Virus record (IMG/VR): IMGVR_UViG_3300010396_000007
Location: 34,678 to 98,677 of that record
Source: a virus
Reading direction: 5' to 3' (one strand)
DNA: 64,000 nt
Shown here: piece by piece, positions 43,720-49,257 of the stretch
How positions within the stretch are numbered: the stretch's first letter is position 1
Layout: each line of letters opens with the position of its first letter
Program-made: the position numbers and the translations under genes
Notes under the pieces: generated by a model
Database searches by the model: none
What the model was told of the DNA's origin: nothing
The model's input: only the letters and a program-made list of their open reading frames with translations

Positions 43720-44138
43720 AAATTGATACATGGAAAAGCAGTCATTTAATCTTTATTGATAATGGACCCGTGAGCGTCGGAGCTAAAACACGTCAATTCA
43801 GTGTTTTATCAAGTTCAACCAAAGCGCTACTGGGGTACGTTAAATGGTACACACATTGGAGGAAATATTGTTTTTATCCCCTAAACTCTCTTTTCGATGA
43901 CCAATGCCTTGAAGAAGTTGCACAATTTATGTGGGAAGCAACTGATGCTCATATGGGAAGGTTGCCTAACATCAAGCGTGCCAAGGCTTTAGAGCAAAGA
44001 AAGAGACAACGAAGAATTGAGCAGTTGACAAAGCGAAAGAAAAGTAGTACAATGGTTTCAAAGGTTGAGGTTCCGGCTCCTGAAAAGCCGGTGGTGGAGG
44101 GCGGCGGTTTAGCCCCTGAAATACAAGGAGATGTATGA
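43695..44138 (+). CDS. Conserved-type hypothetical protein
   Basis: 147 residues. The central LLGYVKWYTHWRKYCFYPLN and QCLEEVAQFMW segments look like small phage proteins of unknown function seen near replication genes. Basic C-terminus (KRQRRIEQLTKRKKSS). The start is inside the HNH gene, so that gene was inserted immediately upstream. Confidence 0.65.
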   Translation: MESIIKRIEIDTWKSSHLIFIDNGPVSVGAKTRQFSVLSSSTKALLGYVKWYTHWRKYCFYPLNSLFDDQCLEEVAQFMWEATDAHMGRLPNIKRAKALEQRKRQRRIEQLTKRKKSSTMVSKVEVPAPEKPVVEGGGLAPEIQGDV

Positions 44139-44350
44139 TTCTAGGAATTGTAACTGTAGTGGCAGTAGGCGTTGCGGTATATGAATATTTTACAAATGCC
44201 GCATTCAAAGCGGAAGTAGAATCTTCAATTACAACTGCAAACGCAGAAGTAGCTAATCTTGAAGCAAAGGCAAAGAGTGGCGTAGCTGTAGTTGAAGCAG
44301 ATTTTGCAAAAGTAAAGACAGCAGTGGCAGCAATTATCGCAAAGCTGTAA
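44135..44350 (+). CDS. Membrane-anchored coiled-coil peptide
   Basis: 71 residues: an N-terminal membrane segment (MILGIVTVVAVGVAVYEYF) and an Ala/Val/Glu/Lys heptad helix to the end. Overlaps the previous stop by 4 bp. Directly followed by the RNA-gene region. Role unknown. Confidence 0.65.
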   Translation: MILGIVTVVAVGVAVYEYFTNAAFKAEVESSITTANAEVANLEAKAKSGVAVVEADFAKVKTAVAAIIAKL

Positions 44351-44355
44351 AAGCT

Positions 44356-44431
44356 GTGGAGAGGTTGTTGGTTCGAATCCAATCCGCCGCCCTTTAGTGG
44401 ACGGAGGTAGCTCACTGGTAGAGCGCTCCAC
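44356..44431 (+). ncRNA. tRNA-like element in permuted order (3' half first)
   Basis: From left to right: GTGGAG (44356-44361), variable-loop-like AGGTT, a perfect T arm GTTGG-TTCGAAT-CCAAT (44367-44383), CCGCCGC, a short linker, ACGGAGG, TA, a perfect D arm GCTC-ACTGGTA-GAGC (44410-44424), G, then CTCCAC (44426-44431). CTCCAC and GTGGAG would be the anticodon stem. Joined end to end this gives a near-normal tRNA with an acceptor of 5/7 pairs and no encoded CCA. It may be a permuted tRNA gene or leftovers of two neighbouring tRNAs. Confidence 0.5.
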
Positions 44432-44436
44432 TATAA

Positions 44437-44560
44437 TTTCCCGTAGTGGTAAACACCAAGCCATGACTACTTGCAAAGGTTGTGCAGGTTCGAAAATCCT
44501 GCCGGGAGAGCTTAACTCATATACTTAACATCTGTAGCGGTTCGAATCCGCTCGAACCTT
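44437..44560 (+). other. Two overlapping, imperfect tRNA-like structures
   Basis: Reading 1 (44437-44510): acceptor TTTCCCG/CGGGAGA and a T stem GCAGG/CCTGC but a 9-nt T loop and no good anticodon arm. Reading 2 (44486-44560): acceptor AGGTTCG/CGAACCT and a perfect T arm AGCGG-TTCGAAT-CCGCT, but poor D and anticodon stems. They share 25 nt and cannot both mature from one transcript. CTCATATAC (44516-44524) also pairs perfectly with GTATATGAG (44590-44598). Confidence 0.35.
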
Positions 44561-44609
44561 GGCTTGGGCAGATATAAGGCTAGCTTCTGGTATATGAGTG
44601 ACGTATTGA

Positions 44610-45045
44610 TTACGCACGTTGAAGGTTAGTTTGTTTCCAATAAGACGCGGGTTCGACTCCCGCCTAGTCCACCAATTTATGTAACATTGTTTTTACTATG
44701 GGCTAGTCATGGTTTCGATTGTTGGATGAATGAATTGTAACTTGCTTGCCGATAGCTGACTATCGTAATAAGCAGAAAAACAATAGACGGCAAATCCGTT
44801 TATGACAAGATGGTAGCAGCCCTTTCTGTGGAAACACAGGAAGTTGCTTCCGAACTTGTAATGGCCTAAACAGCCGGGGTCTAGACCACGGACCTAGCAA
44901 CAGAAGTCTCGCAGTGCCTTCACAGGCCGAGAGATAGTGGTATAAGATTGAAGCAGAGGGGATTGTACTGGCGGAAGCTTAAAACCCCGGTTGTGGAACG
45001 GCGCAGCGAATCAACGAAGCATGTACATGACTTTTAGGTGCGTAA
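44610..45045 (+). ncRNA. ssrA: Circularly permuted tmRNA
   Basis: Upstream piece: tmRNA-type T arm GCGGG-TTCGACT-CCCGC, then CTAGTCC-A-CCA ending at 44674. After a 25-nt spacer the 5' piece starts GGGCTAG (44700), pairing 7/7 with CTAGTCC, then the D-arm signature TGGTTTCGAT. P2 pairs 44719-44737 with 44627-44643 (17 bp, 2-nt bulge). PK1 (GCCGATAG...CTATCG) and CAATAGAC precede the resume codon GGC (44789). The tag frame runs to TAA 44867-44869, 26 codons, starting GKSVYDK and ending SELVMA. TTACGCAC (44610-44617) pairs with GTGCGTAA (45038-45045), closing the molecule. Mature ends are estimates. Confidence 0.87.
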
Positions 45046-45082
45046 GACTTTTCAATAGTAAAACTTCGCACAAACATTGACT

Positions 45083-45159
45083 GTGGGGCAGGCAACTATT
45101 GGCTTGTTGCGGAGGATTGTGACTCCTCTTCTGGGCGTTCGATTCGCCGCCTCACCCCA
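45083..45159 (+). tRNA. tRNA-His(GTG)
   Basis: Acceptor GTGGGGC/GCCTCAC, discriminator C as in bacterial tRNA-His, encoded CCA. Anticodon arm GAGGA-TTGTGAC-TCCTC (GTG). D stem GCAAC/GTTGC. T stem is only 4 bp (GGCG/CGCC). The base at -1 is T, so the usual encoded G-1 identity element is absent. Confidence 0.85.
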
Positions 45160-45160
45160 T

Positions 45161-45239
45161 CAGGGACAGGGCCATGAAGCAGGCCACTCGCTTTGGAAGC
45201 GAGAATATCGTCAGAGTGCGAATCTCTGGTCCCTGACCA
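45161..45239 (+). tRNA. tRNA-Pro(TGG)
   Basis: Acceptor CAGGGAC/GTCCCTG, A, CCA. D arm GGCC-ATGAAGCA-GGCC. Anticodon arm CTCGC-TTTGGAA-GCGAG (TGG). T arm CAGAG-TGCGAAT-CTCTG, with TG instead of TT opening the loop. One base separates it from tRNA-His. Confidence 0.88.
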
Positions 45240-45299
45240 TATTGAGCCGCTGGCGTGGGCGTGCATGAGGGACAGAGTGGGGTCCAATATCAGGACCCC
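45239..45299 (+). ncRNA. Stem-closed RNA module after tRNA-Pro
   Basis: ATATTG (45239-45244) pairs with CAATAT (45285-45290); alternatively GGGGTCC pairs with GGACCCC (45279-45285/45293-45299) around a 7-nt loop. The two are mutually exclusive. No T-run follows. It precedes the FmdB-type gene and could be a processing or control hairpin. Confidence 0.4.
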
Positions 45300-45340
45300 T
45301 AGTTGACCACGACAACTGCCCTGCGATTTTAGGAGAAGGA

Positions 45341-45541
45341 ATGCCGCTGTATACATATAAATGTCCCGTATGTGATCGGACAAAAGAGGTTTTGCAAAAA
45401 GCACAAGATGCGGCACCTGAATGTGAAGTACATGATGACGCTCGCGGTGGTAGTCCTGTTTACATGACGCGCGTATTGAGTACGCCAAGCGCACCGCAGT
45501 GGAATTGCCGTACAGCACATTCACGTAGTAAAGGATTCTAA
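45341..45541 (+). CDS. FmdB-type zinc ribbon protein
   Basis: 66 residues starting MPLYTYKCPVCDRTKEVLQ, the N-terminus of FmdB/CxxC small zinc ribbons, with a second metal pair replaced by ECEVHD. Ends TAHSRSKGF. ATG behind AGGAGAAGG. Such proteins are possible regulators; role unknown. TAATG overlap with the next gene. Confidence 0.75.
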   Translation: MPLYTYKCPVCDRTKEVLQKAQDAAPECEVHDDARGGSPVYMTRVLSTPSAPQWNCRTAHSRSKGF

Positions 45542-45741
45542 TGGAAAATATTGATTTCACTAAGGAATTAACAATTGGTATAAACGATCATCCTTCTATT
45601 AAATTTCATTTTGATACCAAGAATTTCCATAGTCCTGATACCGTTTGGTTTTTAGATTCTATTTCATTTGATGGGTGCAACCAAGACTGCCCTAAAGAAT
45701 TTTACCAAGAGATTATCAAATTTTGTCAAGAAAAGATTTAG
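45541..45741 (+). CDS. Hypothetical protein
   Basis: 66 acidic residues (MENIDFTKELTIGINDHPSI at the start), with a Cys pair GCNQDCPKEF. No recognised family. Lies between tRNA-Pro and the tRNA-Met-like gene and is translationally coupled to the zinc ribbon gene. Confidence 0.6.
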   Translation: MENIDFTKELTIGINDHPSIKFHFDTKNFHSPDTVWFLDSISFDGCNQDCPKEFYQEIIKFCQEKI

Positions 45742-45744
45742 TTC

Positions 45745-45816
45745 GCCGGTTCCCGTGGCGTGGAGTGCAGGCTCATACCCTTGCGCTGCTAGGCTCGTTT
45801 CCTAGGACCGGCACCA
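45745..45816 (+). tRNA. Unusual tRNA with CAT anticodon (Met-like)
   Basis: 72 nt with CCA. Acceptor GCCGGTT/GACCGGC, A, CCA. CTCATAC forms the anticodon loop (CAT) with an AGG/CCT-centred stem. T stem CTAGG/CCTAG but loop CTCGTTT instead of TTCGAAT. The D region is about four bases short. It could be Met or Ile2 specific, or a tRNA with altered T-loop contacts. Confidence 0.65.
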
Positions 45817-45824
45817 AGAGGTAA

Positions 45825-45923
45825 GTACGCCACTTAAAAAGTGCAATATACCTTCGCTGTGATGGCGGTAGGGGCAGTGGCTAACTTTGCAAATCCTAGT
45901 GATCCCTGCAAGGAGTGGCGTAC
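45825..45923 (+). ncRNA. Stem-closed RNA module (99 nt)
   Basis: A perfect 10-bp outer stem, GTACGCCACT (45825-45834) with AGTGGCGTAC (45914-45923), encloses smaller hairpins including CGC-TGTGATG-GCG. No T arm and no open frame of note. It sits between the CAT tRNA and tRNA-Val. Resembles the stable small RNAs found inside T4-type tRNA clusters in position only. Confidence 0.5.
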
Positions 45924-45935
45924 ACGGCCTATTTC

Positions 45936-46011
45936 GCGGGATTAACTCAGTGGCTAGAGTATCTGCTTTACACGCAGAGAGTCCGGGGTTCGAATCCCTG
46001 ATCCCGCACCA
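45936..46011 (+). tRNA. tRNA-Val(TAC)
   Basis: Acceptor GCGGGAT/ATCCCGC, A, CCA. D arm ACTC-AGTGGCTA-GAGT. Anticodon arm TCTGC-TTTACAC-GCAGA (TAC). T arm CGGGG-TTCGAAT-CCCTG. Canonical in all parts. Confidence 0.94.
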
Positions 46012-46015
46012 AGCA

Positions 46016-46065
46016 GGTATATCGGGTTGAATTGACAACCTATCAGCGGGGGCACGCGATATACC
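46016..46065 (+). ncRNA. Stem-closed RNA module (50 nt)
   Basis: GGTATATCG (46016-46024) pairs perfectly with CGATATACC (46057-46065). Inside, GGTTG and CAACC form a second hairpin. Begins 5 nt after tRNA-Val. No terminator features. Confidence 0.45.
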
Positions 46066-46072
46066 GTAAGAA

Positions 46073-46141
46073 GGCTCAACGCTTTCACTTGCTGTTTGAT
46101 GAGCCATTCAAATTAAATGCAACAGCAGGGGTTGTGAATGG
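46073..46141 (+). ncRNA. Two adjoining stem-closed RNA modules
   Basis: GGCTCA/TGAGCC (46073-46078/46100-46105) and CCATTCA/TGAATGG (46104-46110/46135-46141), overlapping by two bases. The following ~90 bp to tRNA-Tyr show no gene. Confidence 0.4.
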
Positions 46142-46234
46142 TTTGCCTTAAAATCTTTCTGACTTGCGGCATGAATAGAAACCGATGACTTTTAGCCGGG
46201 TATTTTCAATATGTAAAACCTGGAAACATTTTGT

Positions 46235-46325
46235 GGGGGTTTGGCTCAGTGGCGACGGCAGCAGGCTGTAACCCTGCGACCCTAAGCGGTGAACACCAGA
46301 GGTTCGACTCCTTTAGCCCCCACCA
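46235..46325 (+). tRNA. tRNA-Tyr(GTA)
   Basis: Class II tRNA. Acceptor GGGGGTT/AGCCCCC, A, CCA. Anticodon arm GCAGG-CTGTAAC-CCTGC (GTA). Long variable arm. T loop TTCGACT. Confidence 0.93.
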
Positions 46326-46333
46326 AACGAAGC

Positions 46334-46420
46334 GCCGGTATGGTGGAATTGGCAGACACAGCAGACTTAGAATCTGCCGCCCGTAAGGGCATAGGGGTTC
46401 AAGTCCCTTTACCGGCACCA
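46334..46420 (+). tRNA. tRNA-Leu(TAG)
   Basis: Class II. Acceptor GCCGGTA/TACCGGC, A, CCA. Anticodon arm GCAGA-CTTAGAA-TCTGC (TAG). Long variable arm with GCCC/GGGC. T loop TTCAAGT. Confidence 0.94.
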
Positions 46421-46422
46421 AG

Positions 46423-46507
46423 TTAGGCATACGCGCATCGTAAGCGCATGGGATGTAGTGGTATAGGCCGGTTCGAATCCGGCGCATTCTGTTACGAGTA
46501 TGCCTAA
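46423..46507 (+). ncRNA. tRNA-like minihelix closed by a long stem
   Basis: Outer stem TTAGGCATAC (46423-46432) with GTATGCCTAA (46498-46507), continued by TCGTAA/TTACGA (46438-46443/46492-46497). Inside is acceptor-like GGGATGT/GCATTCT, AGTGGTATA, and a perfect T arm GCCGG-TTCGAAT-CCGGC (46467-46483). There is no anticodon arm in place; GCGC-ATCGTAA-GCGC upstream resembles one. It may be a decayed tRNA or a tRNA mimic. Confidence 0.5.
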
Positions 46508-46512
46508 GTTTT

Positions 46513-46600
46513 GCCCTTGTGATGGAATTGGCAGACATAGCGGACTTAAAATCCGCAGCCCTCAGTGGGCGTAGGGGTTCAAGTCCCTTCAGGGGCACCA
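46513..46600 (+). tRNA. tRNA-Leu(TAA)
   Basis: Class II. Acceptor GCCCTTG/CAGGGGC, A, CCA. Anticodon arm GCGGA-CTTAAAA-TCCGC (TAA). T loop TTCAAGT. Similar in layout to the TAG isoacceptor, suggesting duplication. Confidence 0.94.
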
Positions 46601-46602
46601 GT

Positions 46603-46679
46603 CGCCGTATAGCTCAATCGGCTAGAGCACTTCGCTTATAACGGAGAGGTTAGGAGTTCGATGCTCCTTACGGCCACCA
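46603..46679 (+). tRNA. tRNA-Ile(TAT)
   Basis: D arm TAGCTC...GAGC, anticodon arm CTTCG-CTTATAA-CGGAG (TAT, codon AUA), T arm AGGAG-TTCGATG-CTCCT, A, CCA. Acceptor CGCCGTA/TACGGCC leaves a C1-C72 mismatch, a trait normally linked to bacterial initiator tRNA. Confidence 0.88.
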
Positions 46680-46701
46680 AATTATTAACTTCGTTTTCTT
46701 C

Positions 46702-46730
46702 TTGACTTCCCCAAAAAAATTTAGTATAAT
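46702..46730 (+). promoter_or_regulatory. Sigma70-type promoter inside the tRNA cluster
   Basis: TTGACT (46702-46707), 17-nt A-rich spacer, TATAAT (46725-46730), about 10 bp before tRNA-Ser(GCT). It would restart transcription of the last tRNAs and the following early genes. Confidence 0.82.
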
Positions 46731-46739
46731 GGTGTCAAT

Positions 46740-46829
46740 GGAGCGTTGGGTGAGAGGTTTAAACCAGTGCTTTGCTAAAGCACCGACCCCGAAAGGGGTC
46801 CGCACGTTCGAATCGTGTGCGCTCCTCCA
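46740..46829 (+). tRNA. tRNA-Ser(GCT)
   Basis: Class II. Acceptor GGAGCGT/GCGCTCC, T, CCA. Anticodon arm GTGCT-TTGCTAA-AGCAC (GCT). Variable arm GACCCC-GAAA-GGGGTC. T loop TTCGAAT. Confidence 0.93.
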
Positions 46830-46838
46830 TAGGATTAA

Positions 46839-47231
46839 ATGAGAAATACAAAACGAATTGGAGATGTTTCGACTGCCAAAATTGCGGCAGCTTTATTAGC
46901 AAAAGGATATACGGTTTTATACCCATTCGGAGATAATGAACGTTACGATTTAGTAATAGAAAACCATAATGGATTTGAAAGAGTGCAGTGCAAGACAGGA
47001 AGACGGACAAAATCAGGTAATATTTCATTTAATACAAAAAGTGTTTCCTGTAATGGTAAAACTGTAAAAGATTATAAAGGCCAAATTGAATACTTTGGAG
47101 TCTACTATCCGTTAGACGATAGTTGTTATTTGATACCTCTTGATGTTACTGGAACTAGCGAAACAACACTTCAGTTAACACAATCGAACATGGCTCGCAG
47201 TACTAGATTGGCGAGTGATTTTAAAATTTAG
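46839..47231 (+). CDS. PD-(D/E)XK homing-type endonuclease
   Basis: 130 residues. RIGDVSTAKIAAALLAKGY then VLYPFGDNERYDLVIE and FERVQCKTGR match the small PD-(D/E)XK nucleases (acidic Asp in YDLVIE, Gln-x-Lys in QCKT), a group that includes homing enzymes of cyanobacterial tRNA introns and free-standing phage copies. It is wedged 10 bp and 5 bp from two tRNA-Ser genes, a typical homing site. Confidence 0.83.
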   Translation: MRNTKRIGDVSTAKIAAALLAKGYTVLYPFGDNERYDLVIENHNGFERVQCKTGRRTKSGNISFNTKSVSCNGKTVKDYKGQIEYFGVYYPLDDSCYLIPLDVTGTSETTLQLTQSNMARSTRLASDFKI

Positions 47232-47235
47232 GTTT

Positions 47236-47329
47236 GGAGGGTTGGCAGAGTAGAAATGCTGCGGTCTTGAAAACCGACGACTGCGCCGACAATCGGACAG
47301 CGAGCGTGCAAATCGTTCACCCTCCTCCA
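47236..47329 (+). tRNA. tRNA-Ser(TGA)
   Basis: Class II. Acceptor GGAGGGT/ACCCTCC, T, CCA. Anticodon loop CTTGAAA (TGA) on a CGGT/ACCG stem. Long variable arm. T arm GAGCG-TGCAAAT-CGTTC with TG opening the loop. Confidence 0.9.
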
Positions 47330-47342
47330 CATTAGGAGTATT

Positions 47343-47567
47343 ATGGAAAAAGAATATGTACGAGTTTTAGGGGTAGAATTCCATCAGACAGTTGATGCTC
47401 CTCTAAATCATGTTGAAATTCACCCGCTGTTGTTTAGTGATCTTCTTAACGCTATTCCGGGTACAGATACCATAGATATTTTGATTCACAACGCTATACT
47501 ACCTGAAATCACTATGGAGCAGAAGGTAGAGCAGTTGAAGCAGCAGTACGAAGCGCAGAAAGGATAA
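47343..47567 (+). CDS. Hypothetical protein
   Basis: 74 residues (MEKEYVRVLGVEFHQTVDAP), acidic, with a helical Glu/Gln-rich end. ATG behind TTAGGAG. First of a run of small genes after the tRNAs. No family recognised. Confidence 0.6.
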   Translation: MEKEYVRVLGVEFHQTVDAPLNHVEIHPLLFSDLLNAIPGTDTIDILIHNAILPEITMEQKVEQLKQQYEAQKG

Positions 47568-47568
47568 C

Positions 47569-47802
47569 ATGTCTAGTACAACAACACATACTTGTGACCG
47601 ATGTGGCAATAGTTGCAATGGCGACACCTACATCAAAGAACTTAGACGTAATTACAAAGAATATAGATTAAAGAATACAGTATTTTATTTTGAAATGTGT
47701 GAAACATGTTGGAAAGAGTTTCTAGACTTTATAAAAATTGTGGACCCGAAGCCGGTAGAGAAGCTACCTAGACGTAGTTATCTTAGAGCATTTTGGGGAT
47801 AA
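47569..47802 (+). CDS. Small zinc-ribbon protein
   Basis: 77 residues with two Cys pairs (CDRCGNSCNG and MCETCWKEF), as in treble-clef or rubredoxin-like knuckles. One base from the previous stop. Function unknown. Confidence 0.65.
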   Translation: MSSTTTHTCDRCGNSCNGDTYIKELRRNYKEYRLKNTVFYFEMCETCWKEFLDFIKIVDPKPVEKLPRRSYLRAFWG

Positions 47803-47813
47803 GAAAGGGAAGT

Positions 47814-48491
47814 ATGTCAGATAGAATTTGGTTTACCAGTGACGAGCATTTCGGGCACGCGAACATCATTCAGTTCTGCAACCGTCCATTTAAGGACACC
47901 GTAGAGATGCAAGAAGCACTTATTGACCGCCACAACGAAGTGGTGAAGGCCGGGGACCGTGTGTACCATCTCGGTGACATGTATTGGCGCTCCACTTCAG
48001 AAGAACAGGCTCTAGCTATTAGATACCGTTTGAATGGGCAGCATTATTACATCTATGGCAACCACGATGAAGTCTTCCATAAATCCCAACGGGTTAGAGA
48101 ATCATTCATCTGGTGCAAGGAACGTTTCAACCTGAAGGTGCCGGGATATCCGAACATTGTGCTTGACCATTTTGCCATGGAAACTTGGAATGGCTCCCAC
48201 AAAGGGGCCTATCAGTTATTCGGACACGAGCACGCTGCGCGCTCCATGGATGTTATTTCTGGTTTGAAGCTAGAAGTCGGTGTTGATTGCTGGAATTACT
48301 ATCCTGTATCGTTCGAAACGGTAACGGAGATTCTAGGTAGGAAGGCCGAAGCAACTGTCCACAAGTTTTGGTCCTGCAATAATGTTGAATGCAAACATCG
48401 GTTCAATGCTGTAGATAAGGAACCAAAGATTTGTGCGAAGTGCGGTTCGACTATGAAGTTAATGAGTAGATTTGAGGAGGCAAGACCGTGA
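47814..48491 (+). CDS. Metallophosphoesterase with C-terminal zinc ribbon
   Basis: 225 residues from ATG 47814 behind AAAGGGAAG. Calcineurin-like motifs in order: TSDEHFGHANI (D-x-H), YHLGDMYW (GD), YGNHDE (GNHD), and FGHEHAA. A zinc ribbon follows (CNNVECKHRF ... CAKCGSTM). Phage enzymes of this kind act on nucleotides or phosphodiesters. GTGA overlap with the next gene; a second phosphoesterase lies just downstream. Confidence 0.9.
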   Translation: MSDRIWFTSDEHFGHANIIQFCNRPFKDTVEMQEALIDRHNEVVKAGDRVYHLGDMYWRSTSEEQALAIRYRLNGQHYYIYGNHDEVFHKSQRVRESFIWCKERFNLKVPGYPNIVLDHFAMETWNGSHKGAYQLFGHEHAARSMDVISGLKLEVGVDCWNYYPVSFETVTEILGRKAEATVHKFWSCNNVECKHRFNAVDKEPKICAKCGSTMKLMSRFEEARP

Positions 48492-48619
48492 TAGATGAGG
48501 ATGAAATTTATACGGAAGAATGCCCACTATGCAGTTGGTCTACTCATTGCAACGACCCGATGAAAGCAGATGAGAATTTAGATAAACACATGAAAGAAAA
48601 ACACTCGGAGGTAAAATGA
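48488..48619 (+). CDS. Small zinc-finger protein
   Basis: 43 residues from GTG 48488. CPLCSWSTHCN followed by HMKEKH gives a C2H2-like arrangement. Overlaps both phosphoesterase genes (GTGA and ATGA), so coupled translation is likely. Confidence 0.7.
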   Translation: MIDEDEIYTEECPLCSWSTHCNDPMKADENLDKHMKEKHSEVK

Positions 48620-49257
48620 AGATTGTAGCATTTTCAGACACTCACGCTCACCATCGGGAAGTTACTTTACCTGATGGTGACGTTCTTGTGTTTGCCGGGG
48701 ACTTGATGACGTGTGGGCGAAAGTTCAACGAAGTGGTCAGCTTTGCCGATTGGTTTATGAAGCAGCCTCACAAGCACAAAATCCTTGTGGCAGGCAACCA
48801 TGACCGCTTATTTGAAACGCAGCGCCCTCTCTGTGTCGGTGAATTTCACAACAGAGGCCCGGTTTCATACTTACAGGATAGCGGAACGGCTATTGACGGT
48901 GTTAAGTTCTGGGGTAGTCCAGTGCAGCCGTGGTTTTACGATTGGGCATTTAACGTGCATCGCGGTCCTGAAATTATGAAGCATTGGAATTTGATTCCTC
49001 ACGGAACGGATGTGCTGATTACTCATGGACCGCCAAAGGGACACGGAGATTTGACGGCTAATCATTGGGGAAACGAAAGTGTAGGATGCGAAGACTTACT
49101 CTATCGCATCAACGATGTGAAGCCGAAGATTAGTATCTTTGGGCACATCCACAATGGATATGGAATTACTACAAACGGAGTCACTTCTTTTCATAATGTC
49201 TCCATTTGTGATGAAGAGTACAGCCCTGTTAACGAACCACATGTGATTGAACTATGA
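48616..49257 (+). CDS. Metallophosphoesterase
   Basis: 213 residues. Motifs FSDTHAHH (Asp8, His10), VFAGDLM, VAGNHDRL, ITHGPPKGHGD and FGHIHNGYG fit the calcineurin-like family, close to small phosphodiesterases. It differs from the enzyme at 47814 in lacking a zinc ribbon. Substrate unknown; possible role in nucleotide or RNA end metabolism. Confidence 0.9.
   Translation: MKIVAFSDTHAHHREVTLPDGDVLVFAGDLMTCGRKFNEVVSFADWFMKQPHKHKILVAGNHDRLFETQRPLCVGEFHNRGPVSYLQDSGTAIDGVKFWGSPVQPWFYDWAFNVHRGPEIMKHWNLIPHGTDVLITHGPPKGHGDLTANHWGNESVGCEDLLYRINDVKPKISIFGHIHNGYGITTNGVTSFHNVSICDEEYSPVNEPHVIEL

Noticed and set aside
44576-44674. A 98-nt class II tRNA-Ser(TGA) ending in the CCA at 44674
   Set aside because: Its acceptor has a mismatch, the anticodon loop ATTGATT has a pyrimidine at position 37, and the T arm and acceptor fit the tmRNA 5' half at 44700 better (7/7 plus the long P2 helix).
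45012-45045. AAGCATGTACATGA resembling the 3' part of a standard tmRNA
   Set aside because: No T arm or CCA follows; the only tmRNA-type T arm lies upstream, so the gene is read as permuted. The segment is kept as part of the downstream piece.
45800-46200. CRISPR-like array
   Set aside because: The repeated inverted stems differ in sequence from each other; there are no direct repeats with regular spacers anywhere in the window.
46740-47329. A group I intron containing the PD-(D/E)XK gene inside a split tRNA-Ser
   Set aside because: Both flanking tRNA-Ser genes are complete with different anticodons and acceptors, so the nuclease gene is free-standing.
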